DNA of 64,000 bases, from NCBI GenBank assembly GCA_022478985.1, contig JAKSZP010000010.1:124001-188000 (forward strand), read 5' to 3'. Origin of the DNA: Massospora cicadina. Its lineage: Eukaryota > Entomophthoromycota > Entomophthoromycetes > Entomophthorales > Entomophthoraceae. Both the position numbers and the translations under genes were made by a program. Within the stretch, counting starts at the first letter, position 1. Every line of letters starts with the position of its first letter. Positions 24,500-36,479 of this stretch are shown here, one piece after another. The notes beneath the pieces are model-generated. The model worked only from the letters and a program-made list of their open reading frames with translations. It was not told the DNA's origin and made no database searches.

Positions 24500-25770
24500 T
24501 TTTGAGAAGATAGCAATATAGAGCTATAAATACCATCTCATCCTCTAAGAATGAAATATAAAAGCTGTAGAGGAAATTGGAGACATTAACCAGAACACAT
24601 TGAATTTGGAGTCACAATATGATCTAAAAATCTTAGAAGAATGAGTTACATGGATAGAAGAGTAAGTAAAACAGGTCACAAAGGTGAGTGATGTTTTATT
24701 TGGACAATTTTCTTCATTGAAGAAGAAGAATACTGACTTAATTAAGGACTTAATGTTCTAAAAAAGCTTCTTGGAAAGCAGATAAAGAACTATTTCATAG
24801 GCTACAGGACAACGTAACACAGATCCTAAAGTGACTACAAGGTATGGTGAGTCATAAATGCAACTTCTACCAGGCGAATGATGATTTAGTCAACAATAAT
24901 TCATGTTAGGAAAGCCATACTGGAAACTTTTTGCCTCTAAGAAATAAGGCTGGACTTTTGCAACCCTTTCTGCAATGACTCCCAATAGTACCTTAGTTGC
25001 CACCAGGTTATGGGTCAGGTACCTTCTGTTGTGGTTAACTCAATGGCAATTAAAGTATTTTGCAATAATCTTAAAAATTATCTATCCTTAACTAGGACAA
25101 CGCCACAGCATTTTTATGACTTTTTGAGATGTATGTTAGGTTATGGTGATTGAAAAAGTGGTGACCATCATTAAATGTTTGGACGTCAAATGTCAAAATT
25201 TGGTGCTGCCCCATCTTAGAAGAGATAATTGGACTTGCAAAGATGCTAGGAACGTGATAATGTGCGAGAATATATAAACTGTAATAGATGGTTAGCTGCA
25301 AACAATAGTTCATGGGGAAATAATTTAAAAAAGATAAAAACTTACCAGCTTTGCTGACCATTTTACTATGAAAAACAAATTTTGGTGGGTGCAAAAGTCT
25401 TGTCTGACTTTGACTCTCGCATTACCATGCATACAGAACTTAGACCTTACATAGACCTACACCAAGCCATGGTTTCAGAGTTAGCTAATAATTTTTCTAC
25501 ATCATTAATAGTAGTTTATCTTAAGATGTTAAGCTTAATGTTCAACGCGCCTAATATAAATTGCAAATCCATTTCTACCAATAATAACTAGAATATGGAA
25601 AAATCAATGATCAGAATAAGAAATTCCAGAACCAGGTATCAATGTTAAAAAAATTGAATGCCAAAACTGACTGACAAATCCCATAACACCTGTCATAAAT
25701 GTGGCGTATCTGAGCATTAATTTCCTAATGTTGGGACAAGAAGCCCAAAAAGCAGCGAATCTTCTACATC
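24500..25770 (+). pseudogene. gag pseudogene of element F
   Basis: The frame is heavily interrupted. The best piece, 25382-25591, contains DFDSRITMHTELRPYIDLHQ. This aligns with the gag of element B around 42150-42240 (DARIAMKA.L.PY.DLHQ), placing it in the capsid C-terminal region. At 25691-25717 a CHKCGVSEH stretch keeps the first three ligands of a zinc knuckle, but the fourth cysteine is not visible. Its role as the particle-forming protein is inferred from the family. It is not functional. Confidence 0.65.
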
Positions 25771-25893
25771 CCCAAGAGAAGGAAACTGGTAAGGAATCAT
25801 GAAAAAGATCATCAGTCTATATAAAGAACAGACTAGATCTGCAGGATGTCCCATTCACCAGATATTTTTTTCAGATGATATAGACGTTAAGAA

Positions 25894-26560
25894 TTGCTTA
25901 AGTATGACATTACAATTAATCCGCTTTTAAGTCATGGCCCTACATTCAACAATATTAACAGAGAAAAGGCAAATAATTTTAATAATGAAATAGTTAAAAA
26001 GGTCAATCAACCCTATGATCACCAGCTGCTTGAAAAGTCTAAAAACGCTGAGAATGACATTGAATTAATTAAATTGAATCTTGACAATGTTAGGGTTTCC
26101 ATTACAATAAGCTCTATCAAGGAATCATGTCCAGATCTTTCTTCCCAAATAGTTTACACTTTAGACTCATCACCCAATGCCACAAAACACTTAGTAAATA
26201 CCTTATTACAATACTCTGATTGTACCTATTCAGATATACCATTTATAAGGTGAAAGTAAGAGCTACAGTTGATAGTGGAGCACCTATCAATATTATTACA
26301 CCCAAACTAGTGTAATTAATGAAGATCTCACCAGATCTGGATCCAAGGTAAGAATATGGGACAGCTGGCTCTAATACCACAACTTTATGTGGTGAATTTA
26401 TTGCACCACCTCTTCAATTTGGATTGTTTGTGGCTTCAGCGCCAGCCATAGTTTTGTCAAATCAAAACTATGATACCTTTTTATATACTGAATTTTTAAG
26501 GAAGTATGGTGTCATATATGATTTAAAAACAACAGCTTAATTATTCTGGTACAAACGTTT
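25894..26560 (+). pseudogene. Protease and preceding linker of element F
   Basis: A 119-codon frame (25894-26253) carries the linker seen in B and H: SSQIVYTLDSSPNATKHLVN, then YSDCTYSD. In the next frame the aspartic protease active site VDSGAPINII is intact as DSGA at 26271-26282. The rest of the protease follows (EYGTAGSNTTTLCGEF, then SNQNYDTFLYTEFLRKYGV), corresponding to the GTD-FL-KYG end of Ty3-type proteases. One frameshift and one stop separate the pieces. It would cleave Gag-Pol in the family; here it is dead. Confidence 0.75.
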
Positions 26561-26739
26561 TTGGTGTATCACAAGAAAGGGGAAGCTCTAATGACAAGGA
26601 GGAACAACTTTGTAAATTCTTTACAATGACAGCATAATCACAATGTAGCACAAGTTAAGAGAAAAAGTTATGTGATGAAAACTCAGATTAATAAAATTGA
26701 GGAATACTAATATGGGCAGGAACCTCAACTTCTAATACA

Positions 26740-27290
26740 CCAGCAATGCAACTTGTGGTTAACATGGAGTTAACTCCAGAAATTCTGGAGCAATTCTATG
26801 TGGAAATAGAAGCCCATGGAAGAAGTTGAGGGTTAAACTTTGTGTAGTTCCAGGAAGCCTAATACCAGACCATCAGAAAAAATTCTAGTTCTACTGGCCA
26901 AATTAAGTGAAAATCTAATCCAGTTGGCGAAGAATCAAATAAATGCATTTTCTCAACTTATCAAAACACCAAAACAAAGAAAAATAAAGTTTTGTAAATT
27001 ATCAGAAATGGGTTTATTAGAAAGTGTTGCTTAAAATCCATGTATTAATGGATCATGAGCAGCTTGCAGAGTTATTAGAACATCAGCAGGATAAAGTACT
27101 CAAAATGTGAAAAAAATTGGGTGATAAATGCTTAGGGTGGTTATAACCTAGGATGTTTAACAGATGTTATTCATAAGGTGATACTGGGGAACCAAGCCAA
27201 TACAAATGATGCCAGTCTGACAATAATTAAAATCTCTGATGGTCATCTTGTTAATATGGTCCATAGCAGATAATTAAAGTATTGGATCTA
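26740..27290 (+). pseudogene. Pre-RT region fused by deletion to the integrase C-terminus (element F)
   Basis: 26750-27035 matches the stretch between protease and RT of element B at 43500-43800 (compare KNQINAFSQLIKTP, then SEMGLLESVA in F with RNQVVAFTQLIPI, then NEMGLPDLAG in B). From about 27170 the sequence instead matches the very end of B's integrase: F has NTNDASLTIIKISDGHLVNMVH and B has TDAYTIKIILNG, then VHSKYLENW. The catalytic RT, RNase H and integrase core are absent, so a deletion of about 2.3 kb relative to B lies near 27050-27170. Confidence 0.7.
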
Positions 27291-28042
27291 AAAATAAAAA
27301 CATAATATAGCATAGAAAAGCATAGAATGTATAAATATAAGGTAAAAATCTTTAAAAAAATATATTATATATATATTTGATTAACAAGGGAGATACCTCT
27401 CAAAAATATAATAGATTGATTTATATATAATACAACATTGTTTTTAATTCTTCAGTGACCTCTTGTATTGAAGCGGTTGTTCACCTATAACGTCTCTGGG
27501 GGGGTTCACTACTATTTTAGTGAGATAATAGTAAGATCAAATTAAGTGCAGACACTTGTTAGGACTAGATCCAGTTGCAACCAGGTCCATTGTTGTAAAT
27601 ATGAGCAACTAAGAGAAATTGAAATATCTGCACTTATCATAGATACAATTTCTGAACTTGGGGAGAAACAAGCATACAGGAGCATTAAATCAGCAAGTAA
27701 AACAAACTAATCCCAGCTCAGCACTGTAGCCATGAGAGTAATCTTCAACGTTCAACATTAAAACTTTATATAAGAAACTGCTTGTTTAAGATGGCAGAAA
27801 ACATGAAATATGAGAGAAGATGATGAACCTTGCTGCCAATAATGGTCATGAATGGAGCCTTAAGTAAGGAGAAAAATCTAACTCTGTTGTATCAGGAGAA
27901 GTCTATCAGACTGATTATCAGAAAGAATGCTGCTGACCCTTAGACCAATTTTAATTGAGCCAAATGAATCAGGCTAAGTAATGAAGCTACATCTGCATCT
28001 AAGAAATTGTCTAGTTACTGGACAATCTGGTCAAGCTGTCGA
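27291..28042. other. 3' untranslated region of element F
   Basis: An A/T-rich linker (27290-27400, with a TATATATA run) is followed by about 600 bp without frames. Directly before the 3' LTR, CTGGTCAAGCTGTCGA at 28028-28042 corresponds to CTGGTCAAGTGGGGGGA in B, a polypurine tract that has lost its G run. Confidence 0.5.
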
Positions 28043-29734
28043 TGTGTTGAAATTTTTATGCCCACATTATCCAAACGTGACAAATTCTCATTAATCATTT
28101 GTTTTATCCAATTTGGTTGGCTTATTAATAAGCAATCATAATGCATGTTGGAGTTATTGATGTTCAGTTACTATTATTTGGAGATGATTTTCTATGAGAT
28201 AGTAGCTTAGTCTTAAAACATAACTTTTTAGATATTGAAGACAATTTGTGGCTTATTAGGTATGATCATTACTGGCATTTCTGACAATAGCCAAACTGAC
28301 AAGGAGTAGTTGTTAATTTCCTCTGGACCTAATGCAATGAAAATGGGCTTAATCAGCTTAAGGCGGTTCAGAGGCCTCAAGGGAACATTAATCCTTTAAG
28401 AAAATAAGGTATAAAAGGTTAAGTTTAATTTGTAAATAATAAGATGTATAAAGTACTAGGGGAAATTATATTATGATGAGTGATAGCCGATTACCAAATG
28501 TAAGGGTGGAAGTAGATTCATTAATGTAGGAGGTGATAGCACAGTCCAGGTTCAGAGTTGGAGTGGATCAGGATTTATTGAAGGCTGTACTGAGATTAAT
28601 AATAGTAACACTGTTAGGTGGTTTCCATTATCTTTCATAAGAAGCCAACAGATAATAAGGCATGATTTTTAGCATAAGATTTTAAATGGGGCTAATAAGA
28701 GAGTTGAAATAGTGAATATAACCTCATACTTAATATCAGGATGATATTAAGATGGTTAGGTCATTCTTACCTATCTCATTAACCACTGAAGCAATTGTAA
28801 GGAGATTAAATCCAGAAAGCATTCTGTTGTGAATTTTTTTCTTTATCAAAGAAATTGCTCAGTGCTTTAAATTCTAATATTAATAATGATTTTGGGCCAT
28901 AAGGCCAATAAAGTATAAAATGATAAATAAACTAATATCATTAGTAATAAATAAGTTGAAATCGATTAAAGTAATAAATAGATAATAATTATAAAGTCAA
29001 GGCGTCACCTAAACTAGGGAAAAGCCTGAAAATCACTGATAATATTCATAATTGAATTCAGTTGTTGGCTTGATTGTCAATTTATTCATTATGTGGATTG
29101 ATTAGGATTTACCGCCAATTGCTAAGGGTAATTTTGGAGCCAATGAAACTTTGACAACACTTTATCTTGTCAATTATTTGTAGGTTATCCTAAGAAGTGC
29201 GCCCTGATTTAAATTATTAATTTGTACCATTACCTAAACATGACCGCAAGCTTGCAATGGATAATCTGCCAGTGTTGGTTAAAGGCATTGGGACACTCTA
29301 TTTCAGAAGCAAGCTCATAAAAGCTGTAATCTAGTTTTTATTTGATGCTGACTATGTGGATGAATGCGCGAAGGAAATGAACATTGTTGGCATGAATCTT
29401 TAGGGTTAAGTTCATTAACAAAGTCTGCTGTTTTCATTGAGGTGCCAACTGAAGAGTTGAGCGCCAAACTTACATATTTAAACCCCCTTAAATTTATTTA
29501 CAAAAACTGAATCTAGATGGTTAAAAAAATTCTATATTTTTAGCTTTATGGAAGTGTTAAAGGGATCTGTTACCCTTATATATTCTCTCAGGTTGCCTGT
29601 AAGAGGATAATTGAGTGTGGTGAAACTAATTGTAGATATGAGAATCATTGGTTAGTTATAACATATATTTAATACTTACTATATTTTTTAAAATTAATTA
29701 CAAGAACCTGTGAAGTAATCTGAAAAAGTTTAAA
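28043..29734 (+). repeat. 3' LTR of element F, interrupted by an insertion
   Basis: 28043-28274 and about 29034-29734 together align with the 5' LTR. In between, roughly 760 bp (about 28275-29033) has no counterpart in the 5' LTR. The LTR end reads TTTAAA where the 5' LTR has TCTACA. It is followed by the TSD gtatt. Confidence 0.8.
28275..29033. mobile_element. Unidentified ~760-bp insertion in the 3' LTR of element F
   Basis: It is defined only by comparison of F's two LTRs: 5' LTR sequence GTATGATCA...ATAAATAAAATCTGG is contiguous, while the 3' LTR is split. The insert has no recognisable coding frame. ATCATTACTG on the left and ATCACTG on the right may be the blurred duplication. It could be a solo LTR or a non-autonomous element of unknown type. 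Confidence 0.5.
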
Positions 29735-29808
29735 GTATTGATCACCATTTTTATAAAATAGACTAATTACAATAAACATTTTTCTTCAATAGTTTTTAAA
29801 GCTCAATT
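29735..29808. repeat. TSD of element F and left TSD of the ORF1-only retroposon
   Basis: gtatt (29735-29739) is the right TSD of F. ttaaagctcaatt (29796-29808) is the left duplicate of ttaaatctcaatt (31705-31717). Confidence 0.7.
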
Positions 29809-31704
29809 CGCCCATTTTTGGTTGAATCCTGATCAAATAATTTAAAAACACAACTCCACTCGTTATTGGCCCTCTCTGGTCCCCCTAGGATGATGAGCTT
29901 GATGCCCACTGTTTCCTCGTGGAGCAGGTGGGCGCCCCCTCCTAGTGTTTTTTGGCCTCTGCCAAATCATGCCCAGGATGGTTCTACTAGCCCTCCCAAC
30001 TTGACCAGTCGCTTTGTCCCGCCTCAGGACCTTGCTTTACACCTCGCCCACACTCAGGCGGTGCCTCATTGCCCCCTAGTACCCCCTTGGAGCACCATGC
30101 AATTCAGCCTTCAGGTCAAATATGGCAAATTGTTCCCATAGTCTGACCGCCCTATCATCAAACTTTCCCAGAATCTTTTGCATTCTGCGGGCTTCATCAA
30201 CTTCCACCCCTTCAAGGGGTATTTTGACCTTGGCTTCTCAAGTGAAGCCAATGTGGTGGTCGCAGCTACCATTCCCCTGGTGTTCCAGGGTGTACCACTC
30301 CCTACCATTTGAACCTGGTTGGTCACTGATACCAAACTAGTGATTCAGTTCACGGGCCTCCCCCCACCTCTCCCCAAAGTTTTATACAACAAACTGTTGG
30401 CTAGTTTGATGGCATATGGTTCAGATACCATCCTCAAATTTGTGTTTCTATTGGCGCCTCCCGCCTTGCAGGCCCTCATGCCTTCATGACCATACATCCC
30501 ACTTCTATGGAGGTTGCCCTCTCGATTCCCCCTCACACCATCATTCCCTCTGACCCAGACCATCCTTTCTGGGCCGTGTGGTTTGGAGGGCGCACCATCT
30601 GCCCTACCTGTTTCGAAATGGACCATTCAAAATGGCGCTGCCCATTCAACACCTGAGCCACAGCCCACACACCCAACTCTTTGCACGATGACCTAATAGC
30701 CAACCCAGTTACTTTCTTCACCTGGGGCATCTCCCTCCCCCTCCTATCCAAAAGCCGAAACCTGCAGCTGGGCCAGTCCCAGCCAATCAGGCACAGTTCT
30801 CAAGCACCTTCTCCTCACTTAATTAATCAGGGGTCCAACTGGACTCCAGTTAATTCTAAGCCACACTTGTTTTATTCTCAATCCCCGCTCCCCCATGCCA
30901 ACGCAATCTCCCAATCTAATTATCATCAACCAAAATCCCTGGAATTATTTGGACGAAGTAGATGAATTGGGTAACCCTGTCTCCAAATTGGCTGACCCTC
31001 CTTGCTTTGAAGAGTTCATCAATGCCAACTATGTGGCCCAGTTCCCCCTCGCTACTATTCACCTTGCCCTGGTGACCCCATATTCCGAGCTGACCATCAG
31101 TTATTTGAAGAGTAATTGCCTCCCCTTGTGTTATTGCACTCCAATCCTCTGCAAGTTTGTCCATCAAGGTTTTATCTAAAGGCCTTGTCCCCCCTCCTGT
31201 GGACCCTGTGCTGAACCTCCCCTAAAAACAAGAATTTCTTCGCCATTACTCATATGCCAGAGATTTTGCTCAAACTCTTAGCACAACATGCTAGGTTTGG
31301 CCCAAATACCCGCTTCACCCCCAAAGTTGCGGACATGGCTTATCCCATGCACGCCACCTGCCTTAAATGTGAGAAGGCCCATGTCGCTTACCTTTCCAAC
31401 TGCCTCAAAAAGGTATCCCTTGGCCAGCGCCACTCCCCTCCCTGGATCCCCAAAACCCACGACGCGCCTAGGCCCTGCTCTCTGCTTTGTGCCACTGCCT
31501 GTCCACCCCAGTGGAGCTCGCCCAGCCTCCTGGTCCCCCCTCTCCCTCCACCATGCTCAGTTAGTGGTTTCCGCTTCTGAATTGGTTGGAGATTTGCATT
31601 GGTTTTCACGTCGTTCAAATGGCTTTGGCTGTGTCATTTCTACTTTTGGTGTGTTTTTTTTGTTCATGCTTGGCAATGTCCATCCCCTGGTCAGCGTGCC
31701 TCGA
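29809..31704 (+). mobile_element. ORF1-only non-LTR retroposon, copy 1 (1.9 kb)
   Basis: This is a GC-richer block bounded by a 13-bp direct repeat with one mismatch (29796-29808 and 31705-31717), the type of TSD made by non-LTR elements. Length (1896 bp) and both end regions match the second copy at 36494-38408 (1915 bp). No LTRs are present. The only protein encoded is an ORF1/gag-like RNA-binding protein; there is no endonuclease or RT. Two copies of equal length with the same ends suggest the 1.9-kb unit itself is what moves, using another element's machinery. Confidence 0.75.
29870..31570 (+). pseudogene. ORF1 (gag-like zinc-knuckle protein), copy 1
   Basis: The decayed frame starts near 29889 (MMSLMPTVSSWSRWA). 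Landmarks shared with copy 2 are PHCPLVPPWSTMQF with KYGKLFP, then GFINFHPFKGYFDLGF, then IPLVFQGVPLPTI, and QFTGLPPPLPKVL. At about 30597-30645 one frame reads CPTCFEMDHSKWRC, an exact CX2CX4HX4C zinc knuckle. A second domain begins near NPWNYLDEVDELGNPVSKLA (30928-30987). It resembles ORF1 proteins of non-LTR retrotransposons, which coat element RNA. At least three frameshifts or stops break it. I cannot assign a clade. Confidence 0.65.
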
Positions 31705-31919
31705 TTAAATCTCAATTTTAACAATTTTTAATCATTTTATTATGTCTCTTAAATTTTCCCTCTTATTTCAGGTATTTTAAATTTAAAGAAATATTTTCTT
31801 GATGGGGAATTTAAAATTCTTGCAGGCCACTTAATTTTGCTATTGATAGACAAATATATCTAGTTGGTGTTGTTAGCTGATGTTATGGCAACCATTGAGG
31901 AGCTTTATCTTAAAAATTG

Positions 31920-32640
31920 GGACAACTAAGCATGGTCATTATAGATCTGGGGGAGCGCTTCCTCCACTTGGACCAGGTGGCGTTCCCATTCCCATCAAAA
32001 AAGGTCAAAGGAGGCCAGCTGCCCCACTGTCTGCCAGGATGACCTCATCCATGTGATGGACAAGCGATGGGTAACAGCTTACTTTTAGGGACCCCACCAC
32101 CCATACCAGTATTAACTTTGGATGAATTATAAGACGAATTAAGGGGATTTGTGCTGAGCTATTGGAGAGTCAGCATATTTATGGGGTGAAGGGTTCAAAT
32201 GAATTCAAGAGCAATGAAACTTTGGCATCAAGGTCTGAGAGCAATAAATCATTGGAAACAAGGCCCAATGGGCATGTGCTTTCAATTAATAAAACATCTA
32301 ATGTTGAATCCTTGACAAAGCTCGCCAATGGCATTGGGCCATTGGGAAAAGTTGCCTCCAGTTTGAACCCCTCACCAGAAACATCGAAATCCCCATCCAA
32401 CTTTCATCGCTTGGACAAATGGACGCTGAAGCAACTGGGTGTGGGTGGTTTGGGCGCCCAAAAACCCGTTCCTGACCTCATGGGACTGCCACTATGTGGT
32501 ATGGCCTTGGGAGGTTCCCATGGCCCATTGGGCGAGATGCCGTCACTCCATTTATCAAAAACAAAGAAAATTGGAAATTTGGGCATCTTTGGATATACTG
32601 ACAGCGACTTGGCCTGCCATCAATACTTTTGAATTTGGTT
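31920..32640 (+). other. GC-richer segment with a 156-codon ORF of unknown function
   Basis: The open frame 32162-32632 gives a Ser/Asn/Lys/Pro/Gly-rich protein with no motif I recognise. Upstream, 31920-32090 reads in one frame VVIIDLGERFL-like sequence, and a DKRWVTAY string there resembles GERWVTAYPL in the chromovirus C repeat (near 17800, minus). That could be common ancestry or chance. Overlapping frames are open on the other strand too. It may be part of a further ORF1-type element or a gene fragment carried in. Confidence 0.3.
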
Positions 32641-35499
32641 AAAATTAGGTTCGTTTCCCCCTTGCTTAAAGTTTGCCAAGTTAGGCTGAATCTCAAGGGC
32701 AACAAACTCATGATTTTCTAAGCTATTCCATAAAATTGATTGTCTATATAAGTAGTTATAACACCCTGAGAAAATTGAAGGTCAATTCTCTTATTTTAAC
32801 TTCAATGAAAATCTTCCCACGCTCAAATTTTAATCAATTAAGTTCATATTTTTTGTTATACCCTGTGACACTTACAATGTGGCCCTGTGGTCCGCGTAAA
32901 AATTGGGCTGTCTTAGTCATACTTTAAATTTTGATCCCCCACCGTAGTCACTTGGGCCTATTGTGCCAAGACCTTTATGAAAGCTTCCCCAATCTCACAA
33001 CCCCTGACAACCAAGTCCATTGACCCTGGAACTGCAACATCCTGGTTTCTCGTCAGGTTTTCCTTTATATTTGTGTCCCATTGGCACCCCACTGTTACTC
33101 ATATCCCGGTACTCTTAAACGTCATTCATGCGGCAATGCCTTTGGCATTCTGGCTTGCCTTTTGGGTGCTTCTGCATCCCTACTGGCAGGCTGGTCTAAA
33201 ATTTTTTCTTATTTTGCCCTGACAGTCATTGGAGGATTAGCCGATCTATCTAACATTGTCGTATAAAGGTCAAGCACTGCTTGAGATAATATAATGTAAA
33301 TTAGAGAAAAACTCAACTGGTTGAGGGTATCAGTTGAGCAAACCATAAATGGGAATTTTTCATACGTGAAGCAAGTCTAGACTGTAGAAAAGGCATCTTA
33401 ACTACATTATAAACTCGCATGGTGCTGGCTTGGCCCATATTTTTTAATATTTATTAGAAAATGGATGGACACCCTACCATAGGAAAAAGAAACTGTAAGT
33501 CGTTTATAGAAAAATTGACGTTTTCAACTAACAATTAGAAGCTGTTCTAAACCTTAGACCAAGTTATAAAGCATTGGTTGATAATGAAATATAACATAAG
33601 CCAGTCAGCTGCTATTGAGGGAAAAATGCTTATGATAAAATGAACTTGCAAAGGGCAGGCAATGATTCCTCAAGTGGTGACTTCCATTTTCTTAAAGCCA
33701 AAGTTTGTTACACATTGGATGAATCTGTAAGGATAATATGCTAAACTTAAATTAAGGGCTTTGGTGATTTGTAACTACAAATGACCTATAGGAAGGGTGG
33801 GTACACTCCAAGTAACTCAAGTGAGTAGGCAGCAAAGGAAGTAACTAAACAAAATCAGTGAGGCGATGACCATAAGAAAGTATAGTCAATGTGACAGTAC
33901 GTCAGCAGAACCAGCTTAAACTTAATTTGAACCCTACAAAACATATTTCTATACAATATGAGTAATATGGCTGATTGAATAATATAAGAAGAGAGTCTAT
34001 AGATCTCTAAGAACTGAGTATCTGGCGGGCTTTAGTAAAATAGATCATTAGAGCAATAGGCCTTAAAAATGATGATAATGGCAAAATATGGTGGATTTTC
34101 CCAACCTGATGCCAAGAGGATGCAATGGATAGGAACAAAAACAGCCAGGTGAGAAAAAAGGGCCATTAGCTGGTATGGGTTTAAAGTATATTTTGTCATG
34201 AGTTTTTACTAACAAAGCAGTATATTTGAACTCTCTATGGTAGGAACTTGAGGATTGACAATCACAGGTTTAGTTATGGATGTAAAAAGGTAACAAGGTG
34301 CTATATATACTATTGGAGAAATCCTTGATGGAGTCCACAGTGAGATAGACCATAGGGCATATAAATTCAATTAAAATCACTTTATAACAAATTGTTTATT
34401 AGGGAGTTAATCAATATAGAGGTCAATCGATTGATAATGTATTTAAAGCATTGTGGAAGATAGAGTCCAATCTTATTTCAGCACTAAAAGATGTTATTGG
34501 GGATGCAGCCTTACTAATTTTGATTCTAATCAAAAATTCTAATTTTGGGTGATATTATCAAGGGTCATGTAATACTTGGTATAAGCTCAAACTTGATGAT
34601 GCGGTTTCTTTTTTAAAGTTTACCAACTCTATTAATAAGATACACCATGGGGTGATAAAGATTATGCTTAGAAATTGACAAAATTACTTCATATCCTTTT
34701 TCAAATAATTTGTTATTACTAAAGAAGCGACAGTATGAATGGTATGGTTTATAGCTGAACCCTTGACCCCACCTTTGGCAACTTTGACCTTTACTTATCT
34801 CTAGTTAATGGTATATTTTAGTTTGAAGATTTGGCCAACTCAATCAACTTGACTTTGACATTCTTCCCTTTTTAGATCGCTTCACCCCTACACATTTGCC
34901 ATTGTTCATGACAATAATCAGTCAAACTTTAAGATAGCGTATTATGTAGTAGTCCTCATATAGATGTTAACCCTGTTGCTGACATTAAAGAAGTGATGTC
35001 TACCTATGCTTCAAATTAAACTAATCTAGCATCCAAGTATCAGGTCATTATTACCACCAAAGTTTAAATTCACATCCAATCAGGGTACATTATAAAAATA
35101 CAGGGGTACAGAACCCAATTTATTAAAGAGTTGCCTTTACCAGGTAGACTAGACACTGCTTTTGTAGAGCTGATCTGTCTTTTAAGAAACATAACCTCTC
35201 ATAGACATATAAATAGGAGGAAAAGTTCAATAGCTTATGTCCATTTGGTATAGTCAGTTCTGTTCCCAGAATGTATAAGATTGGTACCTTGAGAGATTAT
35301 AGTCTAGAAGATCTCCTAACCATTACTTCTATCATATACAACAACGCAAATGAACTTGACTCTATCCATAAGGTTAGATAAATAGTTTTCAATAAATACT
35401 TTGATAAATTCTTTTCACTGGCCCATATAATTTTGTAAATGAACGGAGTAAACCATTGTGTCAAAATTTTAGGTTACCCACCCATACAAATGTGATTAT
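32641..35499. other. Degenerate AT-rich stretch without supported genes
   Basis: Only short frames without motifs are seen. Sequence around 34600-35400 is probably decayed gag/protease of the element whose RT relic follows at 35500, judging by position and mixed coding appearance. No LTR ends or duplications could be found. Confidence 0.25.
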
Positions 35500-35990
35500 C
35501 AGAAATAAAAACAGATAAATTGCAAATTGGCTTTAGAAATAGAAAAGCTTATAGATGTAGTTTCTCTTATATCTTCTAATATTATATGGATTTTTGATGC
35601 TGATACTAGTGCAGAATAAAGATGGAAGCCAAAGCTTGGTCATGGATTATCTTTAAACATAATCAATAATCAAGATAGACAGGCATCCTCTGACACGCAT
35701 TAATGAATCCATTATATTGCATATGAGCATACAATACTTCAGCAATATATCTATCCAGCGGATACAATAATGAACTAGCCCTTAAGACCAGGCTTGATGT
35801 GCTCTATAAAAAATATGATTAATTAAACCCAATTAGATGCCACAGGGGTTATTCAATGCCACTGCTACCTTTTTAGAGGCTATGAATGGGTTTCTTGAAG
35901 ATCCAAATTTTCTTGTGTGTTAGTGTATTAATATGATATTATTTTTATCAAAACCTTTAGACCCATTGTTAGCTTTTAGCATATTTGGTT
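35500..35990 (+). pseudogene. Ty3-type reverse transcriptase relic (element I)
   Basis: At 35536-35640 the frame EIEKLIDVVSLISSNIIWIF matches the RT lead-in of the other elements (IEKLLEHGLLVPSSSPWDS in B). At 35839-35930 MPQGLFNATATFLEAMNGFL matches RMFQGLCNAPATFQWAMDTI of B. The catalytic YLDD is not recognisable. No integrase follows. It is very old and heavily mutated. Confidence 0.6.
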
Positions 35991-36479
35991 GATTCCGCCG
36001 AGCTGGTTGCACAGGCTAACACCCACTGAGCAACGGACAAGCAGTATGATGATTGCTGATCTTCAATAGATAATAACAATAAAGTAATATATATAAGGAG
36101 CTATTGCCCTGACAATACTCTTTTATTTGATATATTACTGACAGCTACTTCCATTAACTCTTACCTACCTTCTTACTTCTTAAAAACCTCTTCCTTCTTG
36201 TTACCACACTCAACATCTAATCCTCAGTGTTAGATTCTGTTGGTTGACTCGAAAATAAACCTTTTAACAACCAACAGATTGGGCCAATTATCCTCCTAAT
36301 GCTCGAGCTAATACTCTAATTAAAGCCTATTGCAATAACACATCTTGGGATGATTATCACAATGTGGATTTAATTATATTTTCAAAAATCTCAGACCAAA
36401 TACCCCGCACAACTAGGCTGATCTTCTCTGTAACTACTCAGCCTGGACCAATCAACTCAATGTCAATTCAAGTTGATTA

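Larger units (their letters stand above)
23549..29734 (+). mobile_element. Element F: Ty3-type LTR retrotransposon with internal pol deletion
   Basis: The 5' LTR is 23549-24467 and the 3' LTR 28043-29734, the latter lengthened by an insertion. The flanks are identical: gtatt at 23544-23548 and gtatt at 29735-29739. The start TGTGTTGAAATTTTTATG at 28043 aligns with the LTR start of element B (TGTGTAGGAAATTTGG), so F and B are related. The internal order is gag, protease, the region before RT, then directly the extreme C-terminus of integrase. RT, RNase H and the integrase core are missing. F is therefore a deletion derivative, with many stops besides. Confidence 0.85.
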
